Assembly: GCF_900155365.1 (NCBI RefSeq) | Contig: NZ_LT699742.1 | Coordinates: 81,729-145,728 of the forward strand | Length of the DNA: 64,000 bases | From: Collinsella bouchesdurhonensis | GTDB lineage: Bacteria > Actinomycetota > Coriobacteriia > Coriobacteriales > Coriobacteriaceae | Direction of reading: 5' to 3' | Shown: piece by piece, positions 51,043 to 60,112 of the stretch | How the letters are laid out: each line of letters begins with the position of its first letter | Position numbering within the stretch: the first letter of the stretch is position 1 | The notes under the pieces: model-generated | Seen by the model: the letters and a program-made list of their open reading frames with translations, nothing else | What the model was told of the DNA's origin: nothing | Database searches by the model: none | Position numbers and translations under genes: made by a program

Positions 51043-51137
51043 CAGGGGGCGGAGCTGAGGAAACGCGTGAGCGTTTTCCAGCGCAGCCCGCAAGGGCGCG
51101 CAGCGCCCGCAGCGAGTCGCGCGGCGCCGCCGCGCGG
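51043..51137 (+). repeat. GC-rich hairpin core of tRNA-Lys-linked element
   Basis: This 95-bp core matches the tRNA-Ala-linked core (3383-3471, opposite strand) in sequence and order: GGAGCTGA, an 8-bp hairpin with GTGA loop (51059-51078), CAGCGCAGC, a GGGCGC/GCGCCC hairpin and a CGCGCGGC/GCCGCGCG hairpin. Confidence 0.85.
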
Positions 51138-51227
51138 GAACCCCTGACGGTCCACCCTTTACAAGAAAAAGCCCGGAGCACGCGCCCCGGGCTTTTTTGT
51201 TGCCCGCCCATGGGTTCGAACCCTGTT
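51138..51227 (+). repeat. Direct repeat, distal copy: tRNA-Lys 3' end, terminator and tail
   Basis: The copy starts with a 17-base remnant of the tRNA-Lys T-arm and acceptor, then the second terminator (51171-51198) and tail. No core follows it; unrelated sequence begins at 51228. Confidence 0.95.
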
Positions 51228-51241
51228 GCCGTGTCCCTATT

Positions 51242-51312
51242 CCAAATGAAGCAAAAAATCCCATTTAAAGTGGTTCGTAGGCAATCTAAATGGGATTTTC
51301 TGCTTCATTTGG
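51242..51312. repeat. Long inverted repeat (26-bp arms)
   Basis: CCAAATGAAGC... and its complement form 26-bp arms with one mismatch around a 19-nt loop. It is AT-rich, unlike the adjacent core, and could be a miniature repeat element or a small structured RNA. Confidence 0.85.
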
Positions 51313-51360
51313 GATGACGGGGTGACGCCCCGGCATCGTCGGGTCGTCACCCCGTCATCC
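51312..51360. repeat. Second inverted repeat (16-bp perfect arms)
   Basis: GGATGACGGGGTGACG and CGTCACCCCGTCATCC are exact complements around a 17-nt loop. It abuts the previous inverted repeat. Confidence 0.88.
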
Positions 51361-51460
51361 CGCTGTCGTGTCTATCGTGCCTTTGGCGCCTGCGCGACGG
51401 GTCCAATAAAACTCAGCTGACAGCCAAATGGGACGCGCATAGAGAATAGAGCTCATGAGG

Positions 51461-51497
51461 ATAGGGCATCTGCCGTATCATTAACAAGATGCCCTAT
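51461..51497. repeat. Inverted repeat upstream of phosphohexomutase gene
   Basis: ATAGGGCATCT and AGATGCCCTAT are exact 11-bp arms with a 15-bp spacer, ending 30 bp before the ATG. It may be an operator or a leader hairpin. Confidence 0.7.
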
Positions 51498-51526
51498 AGG
51501 CTCAATTAACGGAAAGGTAGCGACTG

Positions 51527-53221
51527 ATGGCTGATGTTTACGCTTTGCTCGACACATGGATCGAGCATGTGAAGGATCCAGAGCTGCTCGCTGAGCTCAC
51601 CAAACTAAAAGAAGACGGTGATACCGGAGCTATCACCGATGCGTTTTTCCAAGACCTCGAGTTTGGAACCGCTGGTCTTCGTGGAACCATCGGCGCTGGC
51701 ACCAATCGGATGAATATCTACACGGTCGGTCGTGCCACGCAGGGCTTTGCCGATTACCTCAACCAGACGTTCGATAATCCTACCGTTGCCATTGCCCGTG
51801 ACAGCCGCAACAAGGGCGAGCTTTTCGTTAAGACAACGGCGTCTATTCTGGCTGCCAACGGCGTGACGTCCTACATCTATCCCAAGATTTCGCCCGTGCC
51901 CACCCTTTCTTGGGCGACGCGCTACCTCAATTGTTCGGGCGGCATCTGCATGACGGCAAGCCATAACCCGGCGCCGTATAACGGTTACAAGGCATATGGT
52001 CCGGATGGTTGCCAGATTACCTCCGAGGCCGCGGCGGCTATTTCTGCGGCGATGCAGGCTACCGACCCCTTTGCCGACGTCAAGACTATGGATTTTGACG
52101 AGGCGGTGGAGCAGGGTCTTGTCAGGTGGATTGACGATTCTTGCCTCGATGCGTACTACGATGCCGTGGTCGCTAAGTCCGTCAATAACCTGACCGACGA
52201 ACAGGTTGCCCAGGCTCCCCTCAAACTTGTCTACACGCCGCTTAACGGTACCGGTTTGATCCCGGTCACCGAGGTCCTTAAGCGCGTTGGCGTGACCGAC
52301 ATCACCATCGTTCCCGAGCAGCGCGATCCTGACGGCAACTTCCCCACCTGCCCGTATCCCAATCCGGAGATCCGCGAGGCGATGCAGAAGGGCATCGAGC
52401 TATGCCAGGAAGTCAAGCCCGATCTTTTGCTTGCAACCGATCCGGATGCCGACCGCGTGGGCGTGGCATGCGCCGACGGCGACGACTACACGCTCATCAC
52501 CGGCAACGAAATGGGTGTCTTGCTGCTTGATTACATCTGCAAGATGCGTCTTGAGCGCGGCGAGGATCTTTCCCATAAAGTGGCGGTCACCACAATCGTA
52601 TCTTCTGCCATGGTTGATGCCCTTGCTCAGGAATACGGCTTTGAGATGCGCCGCTGCCTCACCGGCTTCAAGTACATTGGCGACATCATTACGGGTCTTT
52701 CTGACACAGGTGAAGTCGACCGCTTTATCTTTGGTTTTGAGGAGAGCTACGGCTATCTCTCGGGCGACCATGTACGCGACAAGGACGCTGTCAACGCGTC
52801 GATGCTCATCTGCCAGATGGCTCAGTACTACAAGCTTCAGGGTTTGAATCTGGTTCAGGCCATGCAGGAGCTCTATAAGAAGTACGGCTACTATCACAAC
52901 CGCACGGTTGCTATTGCCTATCCGGGTGCCGAGGGCGCCGACAAGATGGCCTCCATCATGGTTAACCTGCGCAACGAGGTTCCTGCCTGCATTGCAGGTA
53001 TGAAGGTCGAATCCGTTGTCGATTACAAGGACGGCGTGAATGGCCTGCCGAAGGCCAACGTGTTCGAGTACGACCTTGAGGGCGGCAATAAGGCAATCGT
53101 TCGCCCGAGCGGCACCGAGCCCAAGATCAAGCTGTATATCTTTGCTACCGGCAAGGATGCGGCGGAGGCCGATTCGCTGCTTGATGCTATCGAGAAGGGC
53201 GGCCGCGAGCTGCTTTCGTAG
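51527..53221 (+). CDS. Phosphoglucomutase/phosphomannomutase
   Basis: The enzyme interconverts hexose 1- and 6-phosphates for glycogen and cell-envelope sugars. The 564-residue alpha-D-phosphohexomutase has the phosphoserine loop TASHNPAPYNGYK near 142-154, the metal loop TDPDADRVG near 305-313, the sugar-binding GFEESYGYLSG near 404-414, and RPSGTEPKIK near the end. This longer form is closest to PgcA-type enzymes. GGAAAGGTAG precedes the ATG. Three inverted repeats crowd its upstream region. Confidence 0.94.
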   Translation: MADVYALLDTWIEHVKDPELLAELTKLKEDGDTGAITDAFFQDLEFGTAGLRGTIGAGTNRMNIYTVGRATQGFADYLNQTFDNPTVAIARDSRNKGELFVKTTASILAANGVTSYIYPKISPVPTLSWATRYLNCSGGICMTASHNPAPYNGYKAYGPDGCQITSEAAAAISAAMQATDPFADVKTMDFDEAVEQGLVRWIDDSCLDAYYDAVVAKSVNNLTDEQVAQAPLKLVYTPLNGTGLIPVTEVLKRVGVTDITIVPEQRDPDGNFPTCPYPNPEIREAMQKGIELCQEVKPDLLLATDPDADRVGVACADGDDYTLITGNEMGVLLLDYICKMRLERGEDLSHKVAVTTIVSSAMVDALAQEYGFEMRRCLTGFKYIGDIITGLSDTGEVDRFIFGFEESYGYLSGDHVRDKDAVNASMLICQMAQYYKLQGLNLVQAMQELYKKYGYYHNRTVAIAYPGAEGADKMASIMVNLRNEVPACIAGMKVESVVDYKDGVNGLPKANVFEYDLEGGNKAIVRPSGTEPKIKLYIFATGKDAAEADSLLDAIEKGGRELLS

Positions 53222-53246
53222 CCAAGGCGGCAAAGAACAAAAGAAT

Positions 53247-53287
53247 GGGGGCGGAAACGGTTTTGTACCGTTTCCGCCCCCTGTTTT
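53247..53287. terminator. Bidirectional terminator after the phosphohexomutase gene
   Basis: Fifteen-base perfect arms (GGGGGCGGAAACGGT) around a 5-nt loop, with T or A tracts on both sides, separate two convergent genes. Confidence 0.95.
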
Positions 53288-53316
53288 ATCGACAGCATAT
53301 GCTCTCGGCCGCGTCC

Positions 53317-53796
53317 TTAATGGAAAACGAAGACTTTGAGAAGAATCGCCACCACGACAACGATGATTGCGGCCAGAAGAAGGCGTCGATTGCGTTTGCG
53401 AGCGCGCTCTTGGCGGGAAATAAAAATCGATTTACCTGGCTTTGGCGTCTGCAGATAACGCTCGTAATGCACCGTGGCGCGTCCGCCGTCGCGTTCCCTG
53501 CTCGCATTTGGAGAAAGGTGTCCGTTTTTCTCATATCCCGTGGGAGAAAGATATTGAGGATCGCTTGTGGCGGTGCCCATATGCTTGCGACCCCCACGTG
53601 CCTGTTCGAGTGTTACATAGCGTTCGCGCGTGACGTAGCTGGGCTCAACATCGTCGATGGGGGATTGAGTGATATGCGGCGTTTGACGGCGATAGGGCGC
53701 TTTTGCGGCAGGCGGGTTCGGCAACGGCTGCTCGTCGGGGGCCAGCGTATCGTCGCTTTGAGGGTAGCTATTCAGTCCGTCGTCAATGTCGTCCAT
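53317..53796 (-). CDS. Tail-anchored membrane protein, disordered N-terminus
   Basis: The 159-residue protein has a Pro/Asp/Ser-rich, probably disordered part (1-130), a basic patch (RQERARKRNRR) and one C-terminal hydrophobic helix (about 138-157, LLLAAIIVVVVAILLKVFVF). This predicts a cytoplasmic protein anchored by its tail. I recognise no family. It is convergent with the phosphohexomutase gene and diverges from hsp20. Confidence 0.7.
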   Translation of the reverse strand: MDDIDDGLNSYPQSDDTLAPDEQPLPNPPAAKAPYRRQTPHITQSPIDDVEPSYVTRERYVTLEQARGGRKHMGTATSDPQYLSPTGYEKNGHLSPNASRERDGGRATVHYERYLQTPKPGKSIFISRQERARKRNRRLLLAAIIVVVVAILLKVFVFH

Positions 53797-53917
53797 ATCA
53801 CACCTTAGTGAAGCCCGTATCCACGTACATTCTAGGATTTTTGAAAGTGCTTTCGATATGGGGCATAGATCAAAAAACGAATTTAACGAATTTCACAACA
53901 AGGCGGTAGAGCGACGT

Positions 53918-53944
53918 AAATCTAAGTCTACGTAACTTAGATTT
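53918..53944. promoter_or_regulatory. HAIR-like inverted repeat upstream of hsp20
   Basis: AAATCTAAGT and ACTTAGATTT are exact 10-bp arms with a 7-bp spacer. The HspR site of actinobacteria is CTTGAGT-N7-ACTCAAG; the same N7 spacing and A-GT/AC-T core are seen here. The surrounding 280-bp gap holds no gene. Confidence 0.6.
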
Positions 53945-54076
53945 GATGATAGTGTGACGCTTAAAAAATCTGAAATAGGTTGTTTAGAACAGAATTGTCA
54001 GGGCATAACAGAAGTGTTCCAAGAAGCCGCGAGTCATATGAATGGCGCGTGGCAATCACAAAAGGAGTGATTCATT

Positions 54077-54508
54077 ATGGCAAGCATGGTTCCTTATCGT
54101 TCGGTTTTTGGTATTCGTCCGACCGTTCCGGCTTCGCTGTTTGATGCTTTCGACGACATGATGGATTTGACTACTCCGCTGTCCTCCAAGGCATTCCCCA
54201 TCGATGTTGAGGACAAGGGCGACGGCTACGAGGTCAAGGCCTACTTCACCGGCGTTTCGAAGGACGATATCGACGTCGAGCTTAACGAGGGTCGTCTTTC
54301 CATCTCCGTGAACGTCGAGGACAAGGAGGAGGACAAGGACAAGAACTTCTTGCAGAAGGAGTTTGTCTCTTACAGCGCGACGCGCGGTGTCTATCTGAAG
54401 GACGCTTCGAGCGAGGGCCTTTCTGCAAAGTATGCTGACGGCATTCTGACCGTCTCGGTGCCCAAGATTGTCGAGAAGAAGAACGTCACGAAGATTTCCA
54501 TCGACTAG
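54077..54508 (+). CDS. Hsp20 small heat-shock protein
   Basis: The 143-residue alpha-crystallin-type holdase has the core domain at about residues 35-135 (FPIDVEDKGDGYEVKAYFTGVSKDDI, a YADGILTVSVPK strand near the end). It prevents aggregation of unfolded proteins in the cytoplasm without ATP. AAAGGAGTG precedes the ATG. A single gene with its own terminator and an inverted repeat upstream that suggests repressor control. Confidence 0.93.
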   Translation: MASMVPYRSVFGIRPTVPASLFDAFDDMMDLTTPLSSKAFPIDVEDKGDGYEVKAYFTGVSKDDIDVELNEGRLSISVNVEDKEEDKDKNFLQKEFVSYSATRGVYLKDASSEGLSAKYADGILTVSVPKIVEKKNVTKISID

Positions 54509-54548
54509 CTAATTACGGCAAAAGACATGCGCCTGCCTGGCGCGTTTG

Positions 54549-54579
54549 GGGTCCGGCTTTTAGGGGTCGGACCCTTTTT
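54549..54579 (+). terminator. Terminator of hsp20
   Basis: GGGTCCG and CGGACCC flank a 12-nt loop, followed by five T. Confidence 0.88.
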
Positions 54580-54595
54580 GTTGGCACATGGCGTG

Positions 54596-55426
54596 CTACC
54601 AAATGCTGATGGGGCGGTTTTGACCCGCTGCGCGAATGTGAACTGGCTCCCCTGCCGTGCGGACGAGCGTTGCAGAAGATCCAAGCTCGTTATCGAGGGT
54701 TGCCCCGAGAGATTCTGCAAATGCCCGCACGGCGAGACTGGGACGATTGTTTTCCTGCGAGATATGCATGGCGATGACATGCTGCGTGTGGGAACCAACC
54801 AGGGCGGGAAGGGCATCGGCAGCCTGTTGGTTGGAAAGGTGCCCTGTTGATGAGATGATGCGGTCTTGCAAAAAGCGGGGATAGGAACCGCAGCGGAGCA
54901 TGGGAACGTCATGGTTGCTTTCGATCGCCAGGATGCGAGCGTCGGGTAGCGTGGCCTTGGCGCCCTCGGTGATGATTCCCGTATCGGTGATGTATCCGAT
55001 GGAATCATCCTGGTAGGAAAACCTAAATCCCATAGGACCTGCGACGTCGTGCGAGGTGGAAAAGGTATCGATACGCATCCCAGTTACGTTGACGGCACAG
55101 CCGGGTTCGACGGGGGTGAAGGGAAGCTCTTCGAGCGCGGGCTTTGCACAACGCGTTTGCGGGCTGCAAAACATGGAGCCCGACCAGTTCTTGCACCAGA
55201 CGGCGAGCCCCTTGATATGGTCGGAATGTTCATGGGTGAGTACCAGGGCTTTAACGTCTTCAACACGAAGCTTGAGCTCGTCCATGCGCTTGAGCACCTC
55301 GCGCCTCGAAAGACCGTCGTCGATCATGACGAGTCCTTGCGGTCCCTCTATGAACGCGCAGTTGCCCTTCGACCCCGAGGCGAGGATATGAAGGTGGAGA
55401 GGGTGATGCTTACCAAGTGAGTTCAA
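54596..55426 (-). CDS. Metallo-beta-lactamase fold hydrolase, WalJ/YycJ-like
   Basis: The 276 residues have LASGSKGNCAFIE near 15-27, the metal motif THEHSDHIKG near 64-73, a His in FSTSHDVAGPMG near 122-133, Asp in YITDTG and SNHDVPML, and a late His in AMHISQENN, the ligand set of the family. YycJ proteins are tied to cell-wall control or nuclease-type activity. The start is TTG at 55426 with GAGG four bases upstream; no other start fits. It diverges from tilS. Confidence 0.88.
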   Translation of the reverse strand: MNSLGKHHPLHLHILASGSKGNCAFIEGPQGLVMIDDGLSRREVLKRMDELKLRVEDVKALVLTHEHSDHIKGLAVWCKNWSGSMFCSPQTRCAKPALEELPFTPVEPGCAVNVTGMRIDTFSTSHDVAGPMGFRFSYQDDSIGYITDTGIITEGAKATLPDARILAIESNHDVPMLRCGSYPRFLQDRIISSTGHLSNQQAADALPALVGSHTQHVIAMHISQENNRPSLAVRAFAESLGATLDNELGSSATLVRTAGEPVHIRAAGQNRPISIW

Positions 55427-55481
55427 GATGCCTCGAGGCCTTCCAAAAGATACAATGTGTGCGGTTCCAAGGAGGTTTTTG

Positions 55482-57023
55482 ATGCCAACGGTGTCTCAGC
55501 ACTATAACCTGACGACGGGTGATGTCTCAGCTTTAGCATCGGATGATTCCATGCGTGTCGCGCCGCCCGTGGTGCTCATGGTATCAGGTGGCGCAGACTC
55601 TACGGCGCTTCTTTTGATGGCGTGCTCGTCGCGGCTCGATATCGCAGACGGTCGTGGCTGCGCCCCCATCGCGCGGGAGAGGCTGCACGTGCTGCACGTT
55701 AACCATCACTTGCGCGGTGAGGCTTCTGACGGCGACGAGATGTTCGTTCGCGATTTGTGCGAGCGTTTTGGCCTGCCTCTGTGTGTGGAGCACGCTTCCT
55801 TCGAATGCCTTGAGGGGCAAAATCTCGAGGCAGCAGCGCGGGAGGTTCGCTACGCGGCGGCTAAGCGCTACGTGCGTGAGCTTTGCCGAGAGGTTGGCGT
55901 CCCCCGTTCTGCCGCTCGTATTCTTACGGCGCATACGGCGAGCGATCGTGCCGAGACCTTTTTCATGAACGCCATCAAGGGATCGGGGCCGGCCGGACTA
56001 TCGAGCATCCCGCGCCGCCGCAATATCGTCGTGAGGCCCTTGATTGACAAAACCCATGATGAACTTTGCGATTACCTGCGGTGCGCCAACCAGCCTTGGC
56101 GTGAGGACGAAAGCAATAACGATACATCGTACCTGCGTAACTTCGTGCGCCATAACGTGATGCCGCTTGCGCTTGAGCGCAACGGAAACATCGCATCTAC
56201 CATTGGCTCGACCTGTGACATCTTGGGCGATGAGGATGCTTTCCTATCCCAGCTTGCCTCGACGGCGCTTCGCTCTTGCATTCGTCGCCAACAGGAGGGG
56301 CTTGTGGTCCTTGATGGCGATCGTCTTGCTGCGGCGGAGGTAGCGATTGCGCGCCGCATGATTCGCCTTGCAATTCGTATGATTGATTCCGAGGCGCGCC
56401 TTGAGATGCGTCATGTCGAGGCGGTCCTTTCCTGCGTTGCCGCTCGCTCGGGGTCGCGCACGCTGCCGGGAGGCATCGACGCGCGCATGGAGTTTGGCAC
56501 CTTGGCCCTGCGCACGGCTGCTGCGCGCGAGGCTGCTCCCGTGGGATGGCTAAGTGTTCCGGGAACCATGGCGTGCGGTAATGGATGCGTGCTCGAAGCG
56601 TCGGTTATCGAGTTGCCTGCGGTGATTGATTTCGATGCTACGATTCGCGCCGCCGCCCATGATCTCAATGGCTTTCCGGTTCTTCTTGCCGATGCCGAGG
56701 CGCTTGGGTATGGTCCTGCCGATACGGCATCGCTTGCAGAAAAACGCGGGGCGGTTTCTTCGACTCGCGTAAAGGTATGGGTAGATTCTGCCGTCGCGGG
56801 AGATGTGATGTGCCCGCTGGGCATGCACGGACGCTCAAAGAAGGTTTCGGATATTCTCAACGAGGCAAAAATACCCGTTTCCGAGCGAGCTGCCGTGCCT
56901 GTTGTTCGTACCGGTCCCGCCTGCTCGATCGTTTGGGTTGCCGGAGTGCGCGCCGACGACCGCTTTAAGTGCACCGCTGCCACCCGCTATGCCGTGAAAA
57001 TCGTGCTCAAACGAATGGAGTAA
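55482..57023 (+). CDS. tilS: tRNA(Ile) lysidine synthetase
   Basis: TilS converts C34 of tRNA-Ile(CAT) to lysidine so that it reads AUA. The 513-residue protein has the PP-loop VSGGADSTALL near 33-43, HVNHHLRGE near 75-83, HTASDRAETF near 149-158 and the C-terminal RNA-binding region with GRSKKVSDIL near 467. AAGGAGG precedes ATG 55482. hpt and ftsH follow, the usual order. Confidence 0.95.
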   Translation: MPTVSQHYNLTTGDVSALASDDSMRVAPPVVLMVSGGADSTALLLMACSSRLDIADGRGCAPIARERLHVLHVNHHLRGEASDGDEMFVRDLCERFGLPLCVEHASFECLEGQNLEAAAREVRYAAAKRYVRELCREVGVPRSAARILTAHTASDRAETFFMNAIKGSGPAGLSSIPRRRNIVVRPLIDKTHDELCDYLRCANQPWREDESNNDTSYLRNFVRHNVMPLALERNGNIASTIGSTCDILGDEDAFLSQLASTALRSCIRRQQEGLVVLDGDRLAAAEVAIARRMIRLAIRMIDSEARLEMRHVEAVLSCVAARSGSRTLPGGIDARMEFGTLALRTAAAREAAPVGWLSVPGTMACGNGCVLEASVIELPAVIDFDATIRAAAHDLNGFPVLLADAEALGYGPADTASLAEKRGAVSSTRVKVWVDSAVAGDVMCPLGMHGRSKKVSDILNEAKIPVSERAAVPVVRTGPACSIVWVAGVRADDRFKCTAATRYAVKIVLKRME

Positions 57024-57195
57024 CATGGGTGGCGGCACATCAATATGTGTCTTACGCGTGACTGTGCGTCACAGGGCAACTCCCTCTGGTATGCCTGCGT
57101 AAACTGCGCGTAAAATGGACGTTCATCGTTCGCATGCGAATAAACGTGCGTTTTGATGAATATTTTTAGGGATTCACGAGCCAGAAAGGACCGTC

Positions 57196-57744
57196 ATGGA
57201 AGCCATGCATCCCGATGTCGATCACATTCTCTTTACCGAGGAAGAAATCACCGCAATGGTAAAGCGCGTCGGTGCGCAGATCAGCGAGGACTACAAGGAT
57301 AAAGACCTTGTGCTCATCGCCGTTCTTCGCGGCGCCGTTGTGTTCATGGGCGACCTCATGCGCGCTATCGATTGCCCGCTTGCCATCGACTTTATGGCCG
57401 TGTCGAGCTATGGCGACGGCGCTAAGTCGTCGGGCATCGTTCGCATCGTCAAAGACCTCGATATCGATATCAAGGGTCGTGACGTGCTGATCGTCGAGGA
57501 TATTCTCGACTCCGGTATCACCCTTAAGTATCTGATCAAGAACCTGTCGAGCCGCCAGCCCGCCTCCATCGAGGTTGCCACCTTCCTTTGGAAGGATATC
57601 GAGGGTAAGCAGGCTGCCATCAATCCTAAGTATGTGTGCACGCACTGCCCGGACGATTTTGTGGTGGGTTACGGCCTGGACTATGCTCAGCGCTACCGCA
57701 ACCTTCCTTATGTGGGTGTGCTCAAACCGGAGGTCTACTCGTAA
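57196..57744 (+). CDS. hpt: Hypoxanthine phosphoribosyltransferase
   Basis: The enzyme salvages hypoxanthine and guanine with PRPP. The 182 residues have the flexible-loop region VSSYGDG near 74-80, the PRPP motif VLIVEDILDSGITL near 100-113, and the purine-contacting FVVGYGLDYAQRYRNLPYVG near the end. AAAGGA precedes the ATG. In Bacillus HprT and TilS jointly regulate ftsH; the same tilS-hpt-ftsH order is kept here. Confidence 0.95.
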   Translation: MEAMHPDVDHILFTEEEITAMVKRVGAQISEDYKDKDLVLIAVLRGAVVFMGDLMRAIDCPLAIDFMAVSSYGDGAKSSGIVRIVKDLDIDIKGRDVLIVEDILDSGITLKYLIKNLSSRQPASIEVATFLWKDIEGKQAAINPKYVCTHCPDDFVVGYGLDYAQRYRNLPYVGVLKPEVYS

Positions 57745-57745
57745 T

Positions 57746-59959
57746 ATGAGCCTTTCTTATCCCGATACCGAGGCAGCTCCTACGCTGCTTCAAGACCAAG
57801 CACCTCAAGAGCCCAAGCGCCCGCAAGATGACGAGCGCCAGGCTCTGCGCGATGAATATAAGCGCTTGATGGGTCAGGGTGGCAACGGCGGCCCTGGCGG
57901 ACGCAGGCCGTCCGGCCGTGTAAGCTGGCTGTACTTTCTGATCGTTTGTGCTTTGCTTGCCTATCTCTTTATGAATTTGGGCGGCGTTTTTGATGCTGGC
58001 AAGAAGTCTACCGAGCTTGCCACCAGCAGCTTTGTAACCGCAGTCAAGCAAGATCGCGTCAAGACGGTAACGTATACCGTGGCCGATGGTTCGGTTGAGG
58101 GACAGTACTGGAAAAAGAAGTCCGAGATTGGCAAAGCATCCAAACTCGTGACGTTTACCACGCATTATGTTGGTTCCGATTCGCTGGCCGAGCTCATGGC
58201 CAAGCATCCGAAAACCACGTATATCGTGAATACCAACAATCCCGACTTTTGGTCGGATATGTTGATCAACGCCCTGCCGAGCGTGATGCTCATCATCATC
58301 GTCATTTACTTTATGCGTCAGATGATGGGTGCCAACAACAAGAACATGCAGTTTGGCAAGACCAACGCAAAGACCAACGAGTCCACGCGTCCCAAGGTCA
58401 AGTTCTCCGATGTCGCCGGCATCGACGAGGCGGTTGAGGAGCTCGAGGAGATTCGCGACTTCCTGGTCGAGCCCGAGCGTTATCGCAAGCTTGGCGCAAA
58501 GATTCCGCGTGGTGTTTTGCTGGTTGGCCCTCCGGGCACCGGTAAGACGTTGCTCGCCAAGGCTGTTGCTGGCGAGGCTGGTGTGCCGTTCTTTAGCATT
58601 TCCGGCTCCGACTTTGTTGAGATGTTCGTCGGCGTGGGCGCATCGCGCGTGCGCGACCTCTTTAAAGAGGCCAAGGCGCAGGCTCCTTCCATCATTTTCA
58701 TCGACGAGATTGACGCCGTGGGACGTCAGCGTGGCGCTGGTCTGGGCGGCGGCCATGACGAGCGTGAACAGACGCTCAATCAGCTGCTGGTCGAGATGGA
58801 TGGCTTTGAAGAGAGCGAGAGCGTGATTCTTCTTGCTGCGACCAACCGCCCCGATATCTTGGACCCCGCCCTGTTGCGTCCCGGTCGTTTTGATCGCCAG
58901 ATCACGGTTGACCGTCCGGATGTTAAGGGCCGCGAGCATATTCTGGGCGTTCATTCAAAGAACAAGCCTCTGGCTTCCGATGTGCGCCTTGATAAGCTTG
59001 CGCAGCTGACCGTTGGCTTTACCGGTGCAGACTTGGCAAACCTCCTTAACGAATCTGCCTTGCTTACTGCTCGCCGTCGCAAGACGCAGATTGGCATGGA
59101 CGAAATCGAAGAGTCCATGGAGCGTGTCATTGCTGGTCCGCAGCGCAAGGGCCGTGTGATGACCGATGTTGAGCGCACCACGATTGCCTATCACGAGAGC
59201 GGACACGCGCTTGTCGGGCACATTTTGGAGCACTCTGACCCCGTGCACAAGATTTCAATCATCGCGCGAGGCCAGGCGCTTGGCTATACCATGCAGCTGC
59301 CCACCGAGGATCACTTCCTTAAGACCAAAAACGAGATGCTCGATGAGCTTGCCGTATTCTTGGGCGGCCGCGTTGCCGAGGAGCTCATGTGCGACGACAT
59401 CACGTCGGGTGCATCGAACGACCTTGAGCGCGCAACGAAGATGGCCCGCGAGATGGTTACGCGTTTGGGCATGAGCAAGGAGCTGGGCACTCAGGTGTTT
59501 GGCGAGGCTCAGCATCAGGTGTTCTTGGGCCGTGACTATGCCGACCACCAGGATTATTCCGAGGAGACGGCTCGCCGCATTGACACCGAGGTTCAGCGCA
59601 TCATGCGTGAGGCCCATGAGCGTGCAGAGCGCATCCTGGGTGAGCGCCGTGAGCAGCTTGATCTTATGGCCAAGGTGCTTCTTGAGTGCGAGACGGTCGA
59701 AGGTGATGCTGTCGATGCTCTGCTCGACAACAAGTGGGACGAGTACCTTGCCGGCAAAGAGCAAGAGGGGTCTTCTGCAGAGGCGACGTCTTCCCCGGCG
59801 ACGCACCGTCGCGCTCCCCGCATGAGCGAGGAGGAGCTCGCTGCGGACGCTGCTGCATATGCTCGGGCAGCTGTGGAGGCAGAGGCGGCTGCCAACGATT
59901 CGCAAAACGATGGCGCGTCCGATGAAGAAGCGACACCAAAAGATTCGGCGGATTGCTAA
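57746..59959 (+). CDS. ftsH: ATP-dependent zinc metalloprotease FtsH
   Basis: FtsH degrades membrane and regulatory proteins. The 737-residue protein has two membrane helices (about 62-80 and 170-188) around an extracytoplasmic domain, AAA+ Walker A GPPGTGKT near 258-265, [13 protein letters not shown] near 315, and zinc site HESGH near 478-482. The C-terminal 70 residues are Glu/Ala-rich. ATG 57746 lies one base after the hpt stop; the longer frame through hpt is a shadow. Confidence 0.96.
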   Translation: MSLSYPDTEAAPTLLQDQAPQEPKRPQDDERQALRDEYKRLMGQGGNGGPGGRRPSGRVSWLYFLIVCALLAYLFMNLGGVFDAGKKSTELATSSFVTAVKQDRVKTVTYTVADGSVEGQYWKKKSEIGKASKLVTFTTHYVGSDSLAELMAKHPKTTYIVNTNNPDFWSDMLINALPSVMLIIIVIYFMRQMMGANNKNMQFGKTNAKTNESTRPKVKFSDVAGIDEAVEELEEIRDFLVEPERYRKLGAKIPRGVLLVGPPGTGKTLLAKAVAGEAGVPFFSISGSDFVEMFVGVGASRVRDLFKEAKAQAPSIIFIDEIDAVGRQRGAGLGGGHDEREQTLNQLLVEMDGFEESESVILLAATNRPDILDPALLRPGRFDRQITVDRPDVKGREHILGVHSKNKPLASDVRLDKLAQLTVGFTGADLANLLNESALLTARRRKTQIGMDEIEESMERVIAGPQRKGRVMTDVERTTIAYHESGHALVGHILEHSDPVHKISIIARGQALGYTMQLPTEDHFLKTKNEMLDELAVFLGGRVAEELMCDDITSGASNDLERATKMAREMVTRLGMSKELGTQVFGEAQHQVFLGRDYADHQDYSEETARRIDTEVQRIMREAHERAERILGERREQLDLMAKVLLECETVEGDAVDALLDNKWDEYLAGKEQEGSSAEATSSPATHRRAPRMSEEELAADAAAYARAAVEAEAAANDSQNDGASDEEATPKDSADC

Positions 59960-59983
59960 TAGCCCTATCCAGCATTTGATATG

Positions 59984-60015
59984 TGCCCACCGGCAGATTG
60001 GCGGTGGGCATTTTT
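59984..60015 (+). terminator. Terminator of tilS-hpt-ftsH
   Basis: TGCCCACCG and CGGTGGGCA arms are followed by five T. Confidence 0.92.
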
Positions 60016-60112
60016 ATATCTTGATAAATAAGAGTGCTTTACCTTGTTAAAGCGCGTACAATTGCCGCATACAAAATGGCGATGCTTTGCGCATTGCTTG
60101 AAAGGGGATCAT

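Noticed and set aside
50903-51317. About 100-codon frames across the tRNA-Lys element
   Set aside because: They run through the tRNA and both terminators; repeated peptide blocks only mirror the DNA repeat.
51242-51360. CRISPR array from stacked repeats
   Set aside because: The repeats are inverted pairs of different sequence, not direct repeats with spacers, and there are no cas genes.
57722-58954. A 410-codon frame opposite ftsH
   Set aside because: Antisense shadow of a strongly conserved gene.
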